Shown in pieces: positions 1-7,995 of a stretch of DNA of 24,384 nucleotides (position 1 is the first letter of the stretch; the number at the start of each line of letters is the position of its first letter). The notes below the pieces were generated by a model. It searched no databases, was not told the origin of the DNA, and was given only the letters and a program-made list of their open reading frames with translations. The stretch is from Candidatus Bathyarchaeota archaeon BA1 (lineage in GTDB: Archaea; Thermoproteota; Bathyarchaeia; Bathyarchaeales; Bathyarchaeaceae). The stretch is from contig LIHJ01000038.1 in the NCBI GenBank assembly GCA_001399805.1, forward strand, positions 1 through 24,384. Direction: 5' to 3'. The position numbers and the translations under genes are program-made.

Positions 1-2
1 TA

Positions 3-317
3 GCGTTCACAATTTTTATATACAGAGCGATTTCTGGGCTTAAAGAAATAATCGATGCTTTTTCCGTTCTACCTGCCAAGAAATATGGCTTAAAAAAGGG
101 AATAAACCACGAAGATGCGATAACCCTCTTTAGATGCACCTTTTACATTATTCCCCTTCTCCTCTTTTATGCACTCTTTTTCCCCTTATTAATGAGCATC
201 CATCCGACGATTAACAGCATCATCTTGATCCTCACTTTAATTTGGGTCTTCTTTTTCGCATTAAAAATTCTCTCCATTCTGTCTCCTAAAATTTTAGGGT
301 GGTTTGAAAAACAGTAG
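3..317 (+). CDS. C-terminal part of an unknown membrane protein (start outside window)
   Basis: An open frame enters from the left edge and ends at TAG 315-317, giving about 104 residues. After a basic, soluble stretch it has two long hydrophobic segments (about residues 47-68, rich in Phe/Leu/Ile, and 74-97, containing LIWVFFFALKIL), then a short charged tail ending WFEKQ. Two membrane helices in the visible part are therefore likely. The codon pattern and the clean stop suggest a real gene truncated by the window edge. I do not recognise the family and assign no function. It is followed by about 140 bases of non-coding DNA that carry the promoter of the ABC importer, so it is probably not part of that operon. 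Confidence 0.6.
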   Translation, partial: AFTIFIYRAISGLKEIIDAFSVLPAKKYGLKKGINHEDAITLFRCTFYIIPLLLFYALFFPLLMSIHPTINSIILILTLIWVFFFALKILSILSPKILGWFEKQ

Positions 318-411
318 TTATAACAAAATGGTATTTAAGCATACTTACAAATAGCGTATTCGGTTCAATTGGTCCCCCTAACCCAAGCCATGCGCATCGA
401 AGAGAATTAGA

Positions 412-419
412 TTTATATA
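412..419 (+). promoter_or_regulatory. TATA-like box of the ABC importer operon
   Basis: TTTATATA lies 38 bases ahead of the ATG at 457, in an AT-rich stretch of a non-coding gap. An archaeal TATA box here would put transcription start near 440, just ahead of the Shine-Dalgarno GAGGTG at 443-448. The leader would be very short. Confidence 0.5.
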
Positions 420-456
420 GTGGTTAGAACCTCAAGTTGGTTGAGGTGTTTGAGAA

Positions 457-2010
457 ATGGCTGAGAGGAGAGTTCTGGCGTTTGTTATCGCTGGACTGGT
501 GATAGGTTTAATCATAGGCGCTGTCGTTGGCAGGGCACCCGTGGGGGAGCTAGAGGAAAAGTTGTCGGAGAGGGAGAAAGAGTTAGCCGAAACCCTCAAA
601 AAGCTTTCAGAAAGGGATAAAACGCTTTCCGAGACAATTAAAAAGCTTGCTGAAACCGAAATGAAATTAGCGAAATTGACAGGTCTAGAGGTTCCGGTCC
701 TTTACAAGATGATGGATCTTTTGGCAAAAAAAGATGAGCTTAAAGTCGACAAGGTCTACAAGTTGAGGGCATATGTCGTTGGGCCAGGCCCGATGGGAAT
801 TAAGAAAGCTACAAATCTTGAACTTGGAGCTAGAGATCTCAACGCGATGTTGGCAATGATCGGCCTTCCAGCCAGAGTTGAAATCTCTGTAGAGTTTACC
901 GAACTCAAATGGGAGCCAGCTATAGAAAAATTCTACACGGATTTCAAAGCAGGGGTTGCGCCCGATATCGTCACTTTTAGGGACATCGCTGATCTCGCGA
1001 AAGGTGGGTTTATTGTTTCAATGGATGAACATGTAAAAGAATTCTGGGATGTTCATTATTATGATTTCCATCCCATCATCTGGGAAGGCGCTACATGGGG
1101 CGGCAAGATCTGGGGAATACCCCACGATCTCTGTCCCGTTGGGGTTTGGTACAGAAAGGATGTGCTGCGGAGATTGGGCTACACTGATGCGAAGATAGCG
1201 GAGATGTTACCCGTGACTGGTAAAACAACGATGGATACCTTAGCGAAGTTGGCTAAGGAGGCCGTTGACGCGAAATTGGTCGACTTCGGCATTCTCCATA
1301 GGCCCAGCTGGGGCCCAGGTACCTATGCAACCTTGCTCGCTTTCGGTGCGGAGATGTATGATCCAATAACGGACAAACCAGTATTAAATAAGCCAGCTTT
1401 GCTGAAATTTTTCGAATGGCATGAAAAAATGGTGAAGGATAAGGTGATACCCGCTGCACCACCCACATGGGCAACTATCCATACGACATTCGTCGAGGGC
1501 AAGACTTTTAGCACATGGGCGAGTCATGTTGGGACGCCCTCTGAATGGAAAGAGAAATACGGTCTGACGGATGAAGTCTTGGAAAAAGATCTTGGATTTC
1601 TACCGTTCCCACCAGCTGTTGCTGGCGTTGAACCAATTTCAGTACATGACTTTCCAGGTTACCTCGTGACAACACAGTCGAAGCATCCGGAGATAGCTAA
1701 ACTGGTGATAATGTTCGCAACATCTGTCGAGGCTGATGCCATCCACTCTGAGTTCACGCTGAGGCCGCCCTATAGAAAATCAACCGTGGATCACCCGCGC
1801 ATTAAGGCCATAGATTATATCGTGAGGACCGCTCCGGTCGCCGCAACAGTGAGACCATTGCCGATATATCCAAAATTCGGGGCCTACGGGGCGAAGGTGT
1901 TCGAAGCTCTTAAGGGAGTGGAGGCAGGTGTAGTAACCCCAGCCAGAGCTGTCGCGGATTTGGAGGCCTGGTTCAAGGCTGAGTTGCCAGATGGAATAAT
2001 AAGGGGGTAA
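457..2010 (+). CDS. Membrane-anchored extracellular solute-binding protein of a sugar ABC importer
   Basis: This is the substrate-capturing protein of a CUT1-type ABC importer, acting outside the membrane. Residues 6-25 form one hydrophobic segment (LAFVIAGLVIGLIIGAVVG) with no lipobox cysteine, so it is probably an uncleaved anchor. Residues 35-76 are a predicted coiled coil made of three 14-residue units (KLSEREKELAETLK, KLSERDKTLSETIK, and a degraded third). The rest is a maltose-binding-protein-like fold with many aromatic residues. The ATG at 457 has GAGGTG at 443-448. At 517 residues it is longer than typical binding proteins of 400-450 because of the stalk. Two permeases follow after 14 bases and then an ATPase. 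The substrate cannot be read from sequence; a di- or oligosaccharide is inferred from the family and the downstream glycosidase. Confidence 0.88.
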   Translation: MAERRVLAFVIAGLVIGLIIGAVVGRAPVGELEEKLSEREKELAETLKKLSERDKTLSETIKKLAETEMKLAKLTGLEVPVLYKMMDLLAKKDELKVDKVYKLRAYVVGPGPMGIKKATNLELGARDLNAMLAMIGLPARVEISVEFTELKWEPAIEKFYTDFKAGVAPDIVTFRDIADLAKGGFIVSMDEHVKEFWDVHYYDFHPIIWEGATWGGKIWGIPHDLCPVGVWYRKDVLRRLGYTDAKIAEMLPVTGKTTMDTLAKLAKEAVDAKLVDFGILHRPSWGPGTYATLLAFGAEMYDPITDKPVLNKPALLKFFEWHEKMVKDKVIPAAPPTWATIHTTFVEGKTFSTWASHVGTPSEWKEKYGLTDEVLEKDLGFLPFPPAVAGVEPISVHDFPGYLVTTQSKHPEIAKLVIMFATSVEADAIHSEFTLRPPYRKSTVDHPRIKAIDYIVRTAPVAATVRPLPIYPKFGAYGAKVFEALKGVEAGVVTPARAVADLEAWFKAELPDGIIRG

Positions 2011-2024
2011 AGGGAAGGTCATTC

Positions 2025-2951
2025 ATGCCCCCAACCACTCTTCCCTTTTTAAAATTGAGGAAAAAATTTAAACTTTCGAGCCTTCATTTCTTTTTGGGTC
2101 CGTGTACTTTCTTCGTGTTCCTATTTTGTTTTGTCCCTATTGTTCTTAATGCATTGATATCCTTCACATCAATGGGGCGAACTCTTGAATGGGAATTCAT
2201 CGGTATCGAAAATTTTGTGAGAATGTTCGGCGGCGGAGACCCGTTGGTCCCGAGAATAGTGATAAATACTATCATTTATGTAGCTGGAGGTCTACCCGTG
2301 ACGATAGGTTTTGGACTTTTGATATCGCTTCTGTCAATGAGGATGATGAAAACGGCAGGGCTTTTCTTTAGGACGGTATTTTTCATCCCAAGAGTTGTCC
2401 CGCCAGTAGTTTGGGGTTTTCTCTGGGCTTGGAGCTTCGAGGGGACGCGCTATGGAGTTTTCAATCAAATTTTGGAGGGCTTCGGGGCTTCGCCGGTTTC
2501 TTGGCTTACTCAGTATCCGATGTTGATAGTAATTCTGTCAAATGGATTTCTAGGGGTTTCCTTAGCCATGCTTGTATTTACATCTGCAATTGCCGGGATA
2601 CCTATTGATTACACAAGGGCGGCCGAGGTAGATGGGGCCTCTTATTGGCAGATGTGTAGGTATATAATAATCCCCTTGTTAAAGTGGCCCATAGCCATTA
2701 TGACAATATGGCACTTGATGTCGTTCATAAATTCATATGTTTACATATTTTTGATCACGGGTGGCGGACCATACTATGCAACCTCGGTATGGTCGCTTTA
2801 TGGCTACACTTCCGCATTTAAAGAATACCTATATGGCTACGGCAGCAGCTTAATGATGGTGCTCGTGGTTGTCAACGCGATTCTATTTTTCATAGTATGG
2901 AGAGCATTTGGTGGTAAGAGGTTGGTGGCGCCGACGAGGGTGGAAGCATGA
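2025..2951 (+). CDS. ABC sugar importer permease, MalF/UgpA type
   Basis: One of two membrane subunits forming the translocation channel of the importer. The 308 residues carry about six hydrophobic helices, the first near residues 22-45 (FFLGPCTFFVFLFCFVPIVL). The cytoplasmic EAA loop, which docks on the ATPase, is visible as AAEVDGASYWQMCRYIIIPL (about residues 202-221), with the conserved Glu, Asp, Gly and Pro positions. The start is ATG 2025, 14 bases after the binding-protein stop, with a purine-rich AGGGAAGG just upstream. The last codons overlap the next permease by ATGA, so the two are translationally coupled. It belongs to the MalF-like family (CUT1 importers). Confidence 0.88.
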   Translation: MPPTTLPFLKLRKKFKLSSLHFFLGPCTFFVFLFCFVPIVLNALISFTSMGRTLEWEFIGIENFVRMFGGGDPLVPRIVINTIIYVAGGLPVTIGFGLLISLLSMRMMKTAGLFFRTVFFIPRVVPPVVWGFLWAWSFEGTRYGVFNQILEGFGASPVSWLTQYPMLIVILSNGFLGVSLAMLVFTSAIAGIPIDYTRAAEVDGASYWQMCRYIIIPLLKWPIAIMTIWHLMSFINSYVYIFLITGGGPYYATSVWSLYGYTSAFKEYLYGYGSSLMMVLVVVNAILFFIVWRAFGGKRLVAPTRVEA

Positions 2952-3775
2952 GGTCACTAAAGAGGGCTTCTCCGTATTTAGTTCTCGGATTGGTTTCTCT
3001 TCCTCCTCTGATAATGTACCTTGCCTTTTTCGTCCAATCCTTCAGCGAGCGGATATCACTGGGGATAATTCCAATAGGTGTAGGCATCTCCAATTTCAAT
3101 TTTCTATGGAGACCTATCCCCTGGGGTCTTGAGAAGACGACCATTTGGGAGGTCCTACGTAACACCATCCTTTATGCAGGCGCGTCCGGTGGAACCGTGA
3201 CTATAATATGCCTCTTGGGTGGCTATGCCCTTTCGAGGATGAGCTTCAAGGGCAAGGGCTTCTTCTTATCACTTCAGCTATTGTTACACGCATTCCCTGG
3301 GCACATTCTCCTCATAGCGGTATTCTTCTTGCTCCTTTACTTAAAACTGCTGTACACCATCCCTGGGGTAGCCACAGCTAGGGCCTCTATAGAAATTCCA
3401 CTCGGAATAATGATGGCGAAGGGTTTCTTTGATGCCGTGCCATGGGATCTAGAGAGGGCTGCGATGGTAGATGGGTGCGGCAGGTTCGGAGTATGGCTGA
3501 AAATTTTCCTGCCGTTAATCAAACCAGGCATAGCGGCGGTTTTCATATGGGGTTTCATTTTCGCTTGGCATGAGTTCATTTTCGTTTTCACCCTCCTGCC
3601 GGGTGCGGTTAGGTTGATGTCTACACTCATCCAAGCGATGATAGCCACTGAGGTGTTGCCCACCGGGCTTCTTGCGGCTGTATCGCTGTTTTATATGCTT
3701 CCCCCATTGATGTTCTTCATTATCCTTCAGAAAGCGTTGCTTAAAGTTCCGGTATTAGGCGGGAAGGGGATGTAA
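2948..3775 (+). CDS. ABC sugar importer permease, MalG/UgpE type
   Basis: Second channel subunit of the importer. Its ATG shares the ATGA overlap (2948-2951) with the end of the first permease. The 275 residues hold about six membrane helices; the first spans roughly residues 9-31 (YLVLGLVSLPPLIMYLAFFV). The EAA loop reads LERAAMVDGCGRFGVWLKIF followed by LPLIKPG, matching the MalG-type consensus. The length and C-terminal helix pattern are normal for the family. The ATPase gene follows after 44 bases that contain a TATA-like sequence and a good Shine-Dalgarno site. Confidence 0.88.
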   Translation: MRSLKRASPYLVLGLVSLPPLIMYLAFFVQSFSERISLGIIPIGVGISNFNFLWRPIPWGLEKTTIWEVLRNTILYAGASGGTVTIICLLGGYALSRMSFKGKGFFLSLQLLLHAFPGHILLIAVFFLLLYLKLLYTIPGVATARASIEIPLGIMMAKGFFDAVPWDLERAAMVDGCGRFGVWLKIFLPLIKPGIAAVFIWGFIFAWHEFIFVFTLLPGAVRLMSTLIQAMIATEVLPTGLLAAVSLFYMLPPLMFFIILQKALLKVPVLGGKGM

Positions 3776-3786
3776 GGATTTATGAG

Positions 3787-3795
3787 TTATAAAAA
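3787..3795 (+). promoter_or_regulatory. Possible internal TATA-like box ahead of the ATPase gene
   Basis: TTATAAAAA lies about 29 bases ahead of the ATPase start, within the 44-base gap after the permease stop. It may give the ATPase its own promoter in addition to read-through, but start and Shine-Dalgarno (GGAGGA, about 3809-3814) would then nearly coincide with the transcript start. The call rests on base composition only. Confidence 0.25.
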
Positions 3796-3819
3796 TTTCT
3801 GTAGAGTAGGAGGATAAAA

Positions 3820-4908
3820 ATGGTCAGCGTAAAACTAGAGAATCTTTCCAAATATTTCGGTGAGGTTAAAGCTGTTGATAACGTCAATCTCAGCTTGAGA
3901 AATGGGGAATTTTTTGCCTTACTCGGTCCAAGCGGTTGTGGAAAGTCGACCGCGATGCTCACCATCGCGGGGATATACAAACAGACGACGGGGCACATTT
4001 ATTTCGACGATAAAGCCGTGGATGACTTACCACCCAAAGATCGAAACGTCGGCATGGTCTTCCAGAGCTATGCTCTTTATCCACACATGAAAGTTTCCGA
4101 TAACATAGCTTTCCCGCTTAAGCTAAAAAAGATATCTAAAGGGGAAATAAAGAAAAAAGTAAAAGAAACCGCAGAGTTTGTCGGCGTTGGGGAGCTATTA
4201 AACCGTAAACCAAGCGAGCTCTCCGGCGGCCAGCAGCAAAGGGTTGCCCTTGCTCGAGCTCTGATAAAAGAGCCAAATCTTTTCCTAATGGATGAGCCGT
4301 TGAGCAATCTTGATGCAAAGCTTCGCGTAACAATGAGGGCTGAGCTGAAGAGGTTGCAAAGGCAGCTGGGTATAACGACAATTTACGTTACCCATGATCA
4401 AGTTGAGGCGATGACCATGGCTGAGAGGATTGCGGTCATGAATCAGGGAAAGCTTATGCAAGTCGGCTCTGCGGATGAACTTTATAATAGGCCCGAAAAT
4501 TTGTTCGTTGCCGGCTTCATCGGAAGTCCCCCAATGAACTTCATTGATTGCTCAGCAAACTTAAACAAATATGGAAAAGTTCTCTTAGACACTGGGGTCT
4601 TTAAATTAGAACTTCCTAATGACATAGGTAATGTGCTAAGGGAAAAAGCATCCGCAGAGGTTGTACTTGGCATAAGGCCTGAGGATATTGCAATCCAAGG
4701 AAAACGCTCACCTGAAAGTATAAATGCGGAAATTTACGTGGTAGAACCTCTCGGGAGGGAGACCCTAATTAACTTGAGTATAGGGAATATTCGCATTAGG
4801 GCGCTTGCACAAGCACTGAAGGCAGACGTTAAGGAAAAAGTGTGGATAAATTTCGACTTGAAGAAAATCCACACATTCGACAAAAGAACCGGAAAAGTTC
4901 TAGTGTAA
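3820..4908 (+). CDS. ABC sugar importer ATPase, MalK/UgpC type
   Basis: ATP-hydrolysing subunit that powers the importer from the cytoplasmic side. Visible motifs in order: Walker [10 protein letters not shown] (36-44), Q-loop Q82 ([12 protein letters not shown]), signature LSGGQQQR (134-141), Walker B LFLMDE (154-159), D-loop SNLDA, and switch His192 (YVTHD). Residues from about 240 form the C-terminal TOBE regulatory region, with the typical LGIRPEDI and [13 protein letters not shown] segments. At 362 residues it is full length for the family. The start ATG 3820 has GGAGGA seven bases upstream. It closes the importer operon; such ATPases sometimes serve several importers. A second, isolated TOBE domain lies directly downstream (4995-5276). 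Confidence 0.93.
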   Translation: MVSVKLENLSKYFGEVKAVDNVNLSLRNGEFFALLGPSGCGKSTAMLTIAGIYKQTTGHIYFDDKAVDDLPPKDRNVGMVFQSYALYPHMKVSDNIAFPLKLKKISKGEIKKKVKETAEFVGVGELLNRKPSELSGGQQQRVALARALIKEPNLFLMDEPLSNLDAKLRVTMRAELKRLQRQLGITTIYVTHDQVEAMTMAERIAVMNQGKLMQVGSADELYNRPENLFVAGFIGSPPMNFIDCSANLNKYGKVLLDTGVFKLELPNDIGNVLREKASAEVVLGIRPEDIAIQGKRSPESINAEIYVVEPLGRETLINLSIGNIRIRALAQALKADVKEKVWINFDLKKIHTFDKRTGKVLV

Positions 4909-4994
4909 GTAAAATTTTACAAACAATTGTGAGATATCGAAGGGAGCAGTTTTATGCGCTTCATAGGGAGCCTTCTCGACAGGGCATCGGAAAG

Positions 4995-5276
4995 ATGATA
5001 AAGGAGGATGCCACGGGTTCAGAGCTGATGTTGGGGGTGAGGCCCGAGGATATATTGGTACGAGGCGAGGGATTGTCTGGAGCCTTCGAGGCTGAGGCCT
5101 ACGCGATGGAGCCATTGGGGAGAGACGTTATTGTCAACCTAAGACTCAATGACATCATAATCAAGATGATGACCACACCCGCGTTTAGAGCTGGCATAGG
5201 CGAGAGAGTCTGGGTAGGCTTCGACCTAGACAAAATGCACCTTTTCGACATGAAGACGGAAGAGGCCATACTCTAA
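4995..5276 (+). pseudogene. Orphan TOBE-domain remnant of a second MalK-like ATPase
   Basis: From ATG 4995 this frame encodes 93 residues that match the C-terminal TOBE region of the intact ATPase just upstream: LMLGVRPEDILVRGEG aligns with [30 protein letters not shown] with [14 protein letters not shown], and ERVWVGFDLDKMHLFD with [16 protein letters not shown]. No Walker A, signature or Walker B sequence precedes it; the frame upstream of 4995 does not resemble an ATPase. It is best read as the 3' end of a duplicated ATPase gene whose 5' three quarters were deleted. The codons remain open for about 90 positions, so loss may be recent or the domain may still be made; GGAGG occurs only inside the frame, not ahead of the ATG. 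A free-standing TOBE protein is the alternative. Confidence 0.7.
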
Positions 5277-5521
5277 TGCTTTACCACGAAAGTAGCGAAT
5301 ATTTCATCTTTTGGCATAATTTTGACATTTTAACACATAAGCCCTTTACTGCTACATCTTCCCACAATAAGTCTTGGCTTCCTTCAGGGCTAAGACGCTT
5401 AGATAGAAGCTCGTGAGATTCCAGCGTTCAGCTACGGCTTTACGCGGCCTAGCAGCATTAAGCGGAAAAGTTTTTGAGAAGGCACGCTGGTAAACTGGTG
5501 CAGGTAGCTGGTGAGATGAAA
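5277..5521. other. Intergenic stretch with an unrecognised minus-strand open frame
   Basis: No recognisable gene. On the minus strand a frame (stop at the 5352 end) reads through about 30 codons of plausible protein composition (for example ERWNLTSFYLSVLALKEAK) before reaching low-complexity sequence. This might be the tail of an older, deleted gene. I could not match it to a family. Confidence 0.2.
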
Positions 5522-5737
5522 ATGTGGGGATACGTCCTTGGCGGAGCCACAATGTTCGGAGTAATCGTTGGCCTATTTTCCATCTATAATGGTAGAGCTA
5601 CAAGAAAGGTGATCATCGAAGAGGAAAGAAGAACGCAAGAGATTTTGAGAGAGCATGGGAAGATCCTAGAGAAGCTGTCTGAGCAACATGGCGCCATGGT
5701 GGAGATACTGAAATCAATCCAAACACAAGGGAAATAG
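5522..5737 (+). CDS. Small membrane-anchored coiled-coil protein, copy 1
   Basis: A 71-residue protein starting MWGYVLGGATMFGVIVGLFS: one membrane segment (about residues 2-21), then YNGRATRK and a charged, heptad-like helix (EEERRTQEILREHGKILEKL, and onward). A paralogue lies at 8323-8622. The two share W-x-Y-V-x-GGAT-x-FG-x-IVGLFSIYNGRATRK, and their DNA differs mainly at third codon positions, which indicates selection on the protein. ATG 5522 is chosen over ATG 5516 because it aligns with the paralogue's start and has GGTGAG at 5510-5515. The function is unknown; the fold resembles signal-anchor proteins with a cytoplasmic coiled-coil tail. It sits on the left side of the terminase module. 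Confidence 0.65.
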   Translation: MWGYVLGGATMFGVIVGLFSIYNGRATRKVIIEEERRTQEILREHGKILEKLSEQHGAMVEILKSIQTQGK

Positions 5738-5962
5738 CGCGTTCACGTAACGTGCGATGACGTTATCTCTTCTTTTGTAGAAGCCTTATTTTCACCTTCT
5801 CCTTATGGCATGAATACCTCCACTCATATGAATTTAAACTGTTGTTTCCATTGCGTTTTTCGCGACGCAACCTCCACGCTTTTGCTTAAGGAACGTCCGA
5901 GGTTCATCATCAATTCATCCAGCTGACTGTTAATTGGTTTCATTTTTCGCTGCATTTTTTAA

Positions 5963-6018
5963 CTGTTTTCTTAAAACTGTTATTTTATTGCTGTTTTAAA
6001 AAAGCTGTTTCAATCGAG
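5963..6018 (+). repeat. Four direct repeats with exact 14-bp period (CTGTT-type)
   Basis: CTGTT recurs at 5963, 5977, 5991 and 6005, that is exactly every 14 bases. The units are CTGTTTTCTTAAAA, CTGTTATTTTATTG, CTGTTTTAAAAAAG and CTGTTTCAATCGAG. A weaker CTGCATTTTTTAA precedes at 5950, and a further CTGTT lies at 5927 out of phase. The array ends about 10 bases before a TATA-like box for the terminase genes. It could be a regulator-binding array, an iteron-like site, or a decayed minisatellite. Confidence 0.6.
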
Positions 6019-6026
6019 CAAAATTG

Positions 6027-6035
6027 TTTAAATTT
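6027..6035 (+). promoter_or_regulatory. TATA-like box ahead of the terminase genes
   Basis: TTTAAATTT lies just downstream of the 14-bp repeats and about 110 bases ahead of the likely first gene. It would place transcription start near 6060. The call rests on AT composition and position only. Confidence 0.25.
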
Positions 6036-6138
6036 AAGCTTTTCAATTTGATTTCAGGTCGGACCACTTGCATCATGTTGATTGGTCAATTGAAGGGGTT
6101 CTCAACCCAACCTAAGGAATTTGGCGAGGTTGGAAGCT

Positions 6139-6594
6139 GTGGCTAGGGGTAAACCTTGGACACGAGAGGAGATTCATCGGTTGCGGGAAATGATTGAGCG
6201 AGAGATGACCGCGGATGAGATCTTTAAAAGCGGGAAGTTTCCGGGAAGGACGTATCGAGCCATCGCTAAACAAATCCACATCCTGAAAAGCGGCTTAATA
6301 GTGCCACTAAACAAAAAATTTATAGTGCCACTAATACAGCCCGCCCCACAGGTCCTTCATCCCGAGGAAATCATTAAGCGGTATTGCTCAGCATTCAAGG
6401 GGATCTGCGAAACCGCCGAGCTAACCAGGGAGGAGCTGGAACGTTTCCGCATCATCTTCATGGCGGCTTGGAAATACACAGACATCTACGCTGAATATGA
6501 GAGGTTGAAGCAGATTGAGGAGCAGATGGAGGAGATTCGCAGACGCCTGGAGGCGTTGGAAGCTCAGAGTGGAGCTGCAACCAAGGCTGAATGA
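6139..6594 (+). CDS. Putative small terminase subunit (DNA-binding HTH plus coiled coil)
   Basis: About 151 residues. The N-terminal part (GKPWTREEIHRLREMIEREM, then TADEIFKSGKFPGRTYRAIAKQI) looks like a Myb/SANT-type helix-turn-helix. The C-terminal part is a charged coiled coil (ERLKQIEEQMEEIRRRLEAL). A DNA-binding head plus an oligomerising helix directly before a large terminase is the usual layout of a small terminase, which recognises viral DNA for packaging. The assignment rests on this layout, not on a matched family. The frame is open from TTG 6121, but GTG 6139 is preferred because GAGGT at 6126-6130 is well spaced. The end overlaps the large terminase frame. Confidence 0.55.
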   Translation: MARGKPWTREEIHRLREMIEREMTADEIFKSGKFPGRTYRAIAKQIHILKSGLIVPLNKKFIVPLIQPAPQVLHPEEIIKRYCSAFKGICETAELTREELERFRIIFMAAWKYTDIYAEYERLKQIEEQMEEIRRRLEALEAQSGAATKAE

Positions 6595-7984
6595 CTACAT
6601 CGAGAGGCTCAAAGTGGTGGAGGCATCAATTCAGCTCACCCACTTAAACCTGACAGCAGAGGAATTTTTTGGAAAGGTCTCGGGGTTCAAGCCCACGAGA
6701 TATCAAGCCGAGCTGGCCAGGCTTTTTCAGGAGAACCAATTCACGGCGGCCAGGTGGTGCCGCCAATCCGGTAAGAGCCACTTCATCGCCAGCCTCCTGC
6801 TTTATTATGCATTAACGCACCCAGGCTCATGGATAGGCGTTGTGGCTCCTGGACTGAGACAAGCCAAGTACGTCATCCGCAAGATCGAGTTGTTCCTCAA
6901 AAAGATGCCAGCCAGCAAGTACCTTTGCCCACGGCCCATGCGGACGGCCCTGCACTTCACCAACGGAAGCAGCATAGAGGCCTTCCCAAACAATCCGGAG
7001 ACTATACGAGGCCCAGCCCTAAACGTTGTGTATTGGGATGAGGCCTGCCTCACACCAAACGATGAGGAGCTATTTGACGCTGTTTTGTTCACGTTGGGAG
7101 CCACCGGTGGAAAGTTCATCTGCTCGAGCACGCCTTGGAGAAAGGACTCCGTCTTCTATAAGATCTTCCATCATCGAGCCTTCGGAGACTTCGCCGTTAG
7201 CCACGTCACATGGGAGCAGGCTGTCGAGCCTTACGGCCCGTTAAAAAGCAGCATCCTGGAGAAGATCCGAAACCAGTATGCGGAGGATCCTTGGCGTTGG
7301 AGACGTGAGATGGAGGCAGAATGGGCTGAAGACGAGACGACGTGGCTCAGCCAAGACCTCATCACCAGATGCATAGCAACCGAGAGGACCCTCGGCTATG
7401 AATTGGAGCTCTGGGATCCCGACGATGTTCACAAAGGAGCTGAGCTCTATGCTGGCTTGGACCTCGGCAAACATAGGGACTACAGCGTCCTCGTAGTGAT
7501 CGAGAAGGTGAAAGGCGTTTTCCTGCTCCGCTACGTGAAGATCTTCCCTTTAGAGACGCCATACGCCACCGTGATCGGTTGGGTGAAGACGCTTCAGGAC
7601 CGTTGGGGAGGGTTCCGCTGCATAAGAGTGGACATGACCGGTGTGGGTGATTATATCGTCGAGGACATGACAAATGCTGGAATAGAAAACGTGGAGGGCG
7701 TGCTGTTCACGCAGTTCCGTAAGCGGGAGATGGCAAGCCTCCTAAAGGAGCGAATGAAAAGCAAGCAGTTCTACTTCCCATACTTTGAGTTTAACCTGCC
7801 ATACTACCGCAGCTCCTACGTGGCTGAGCTCCACGTTGAGCGATTTGAGCTCACCAAAGATGGCTCCATCAAGTTCAGCCACCCGGCGGGAAGTAAAGAC
7901 GACGTCTTTTGGGCCACAGCCCTTGCGATTGTTGCGACAATGGAGTTAGGTCCAGAGCCATTCTTGGCGGTGGCTCCGCGTTAA
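6569..7984 (+). CDS. terL: Terminase large subunit (DNA-packaging ATPase/nuclease)
   Basis: Motor and nuclease that packages and cuts viral DNA. Visible motifs (numbered from the in-frame TTG at 6515): Walker A-like RQSGKS (83-88), Walker B VVYWDEA (Asp175, Glu176), coupling motif CSSTPW (203-208), and an RNase H-like nuclease with GLDLGKHRDYS (Asp316), RVDMTGVG (Asp373) and SKDDVFWA (Asp462/463). Both catalytic halves look intact over about 470 residues, normal for the family. Possible starts are all non-ATG: TTG 6515, GTG 6569, GTG 6614 (GAGAGG upstream). I use 6569; conserved sequence begins only near FKPTRYQAELARLF. No portal, capsid or protease gene follows; the next frame is interrupted after about ten codons. 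Confidence 0.9.
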   Translation: MELQPRLNDYIERLKVVEASIQLTHLNLTAEEFFGKVSGFKPTRYQAELARLFQENQFTAARWCRQSGKSHFIASLLLYYALTHPGSWIGVVAPGLRQAKYVIRKIELFLKKMPASKYLCPRPMRTALHFTNGSSIEAFPNNPETIRGPALNVVYWDEACLTPNDEELFDAVLFTLGATGGKFICSSTPWRKDSVFYKIFHHRAFGDFAVSHVTWEQAVEPYGPLKSSILEKIRNQYAEDPWRWRREMEAEWAEDETTWLSQDLITRCIATERTLGYELELWDPDDVHKGAELYAGLDLGKHRDYSVLVVIEKVKGVFLLRYVKIFPLETPYATVIGWVKTLQDRWGGFRCIRVDMTGVGDYIVEDMTNAGIENVEGVLFTQFRKREMASLLKERMKSKQFYFPYFEFNLPYYRSSYVAELHVERFELTKDGSIKFSHPAGSKDDVFWATALAIVATMELGPEPFLAVAPR

Positions 7985-7995
7985 GGGTGATGACC

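Larger units (their letters stand above)
5738..6138. other. AT-rich non-coding region upstream of the terminase genes
   Basis: About 400 bases without a gene. It contains an 11-base palindrome CACGTAACGTG (5744-5754) just after the small membrane protein, a hairpin TTGCGT/ACGCAA (5851-5856 with 5865-5870, 8-base loop) that could end transcription, the four-unit 14-bp direct repeat (5963-6018), and a TATA-like box (about 6027-6035). Base composition shifts to AT-rich, pyrimidine-strand-biased DNA between about 5930 and 6050. Confidence 0.5.

Noticed and set aside
3820..5276. A second complete importer ATPase gene
   Set aside because: No Walker or signature motif occurs after 4908; only the TOBE part is duplicated.
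5380..5460. Possible tRNA or small structured RNA in GC-richer intergenic DNA
   Set aside because: No T-loop (GTTCGAA-like) sequence or matching acceptor arms could be found; the same holds for the whole window.
5744..5754. CACGTAACGTG palindrome as an operator
   Set aside because: It lies just behind a gene end, has no nearby promoter and no second copy in the window.
5950..6018. CRISPR array
   Set aside because: The units are 14 bases without spacers, and no cas gene is in the window.
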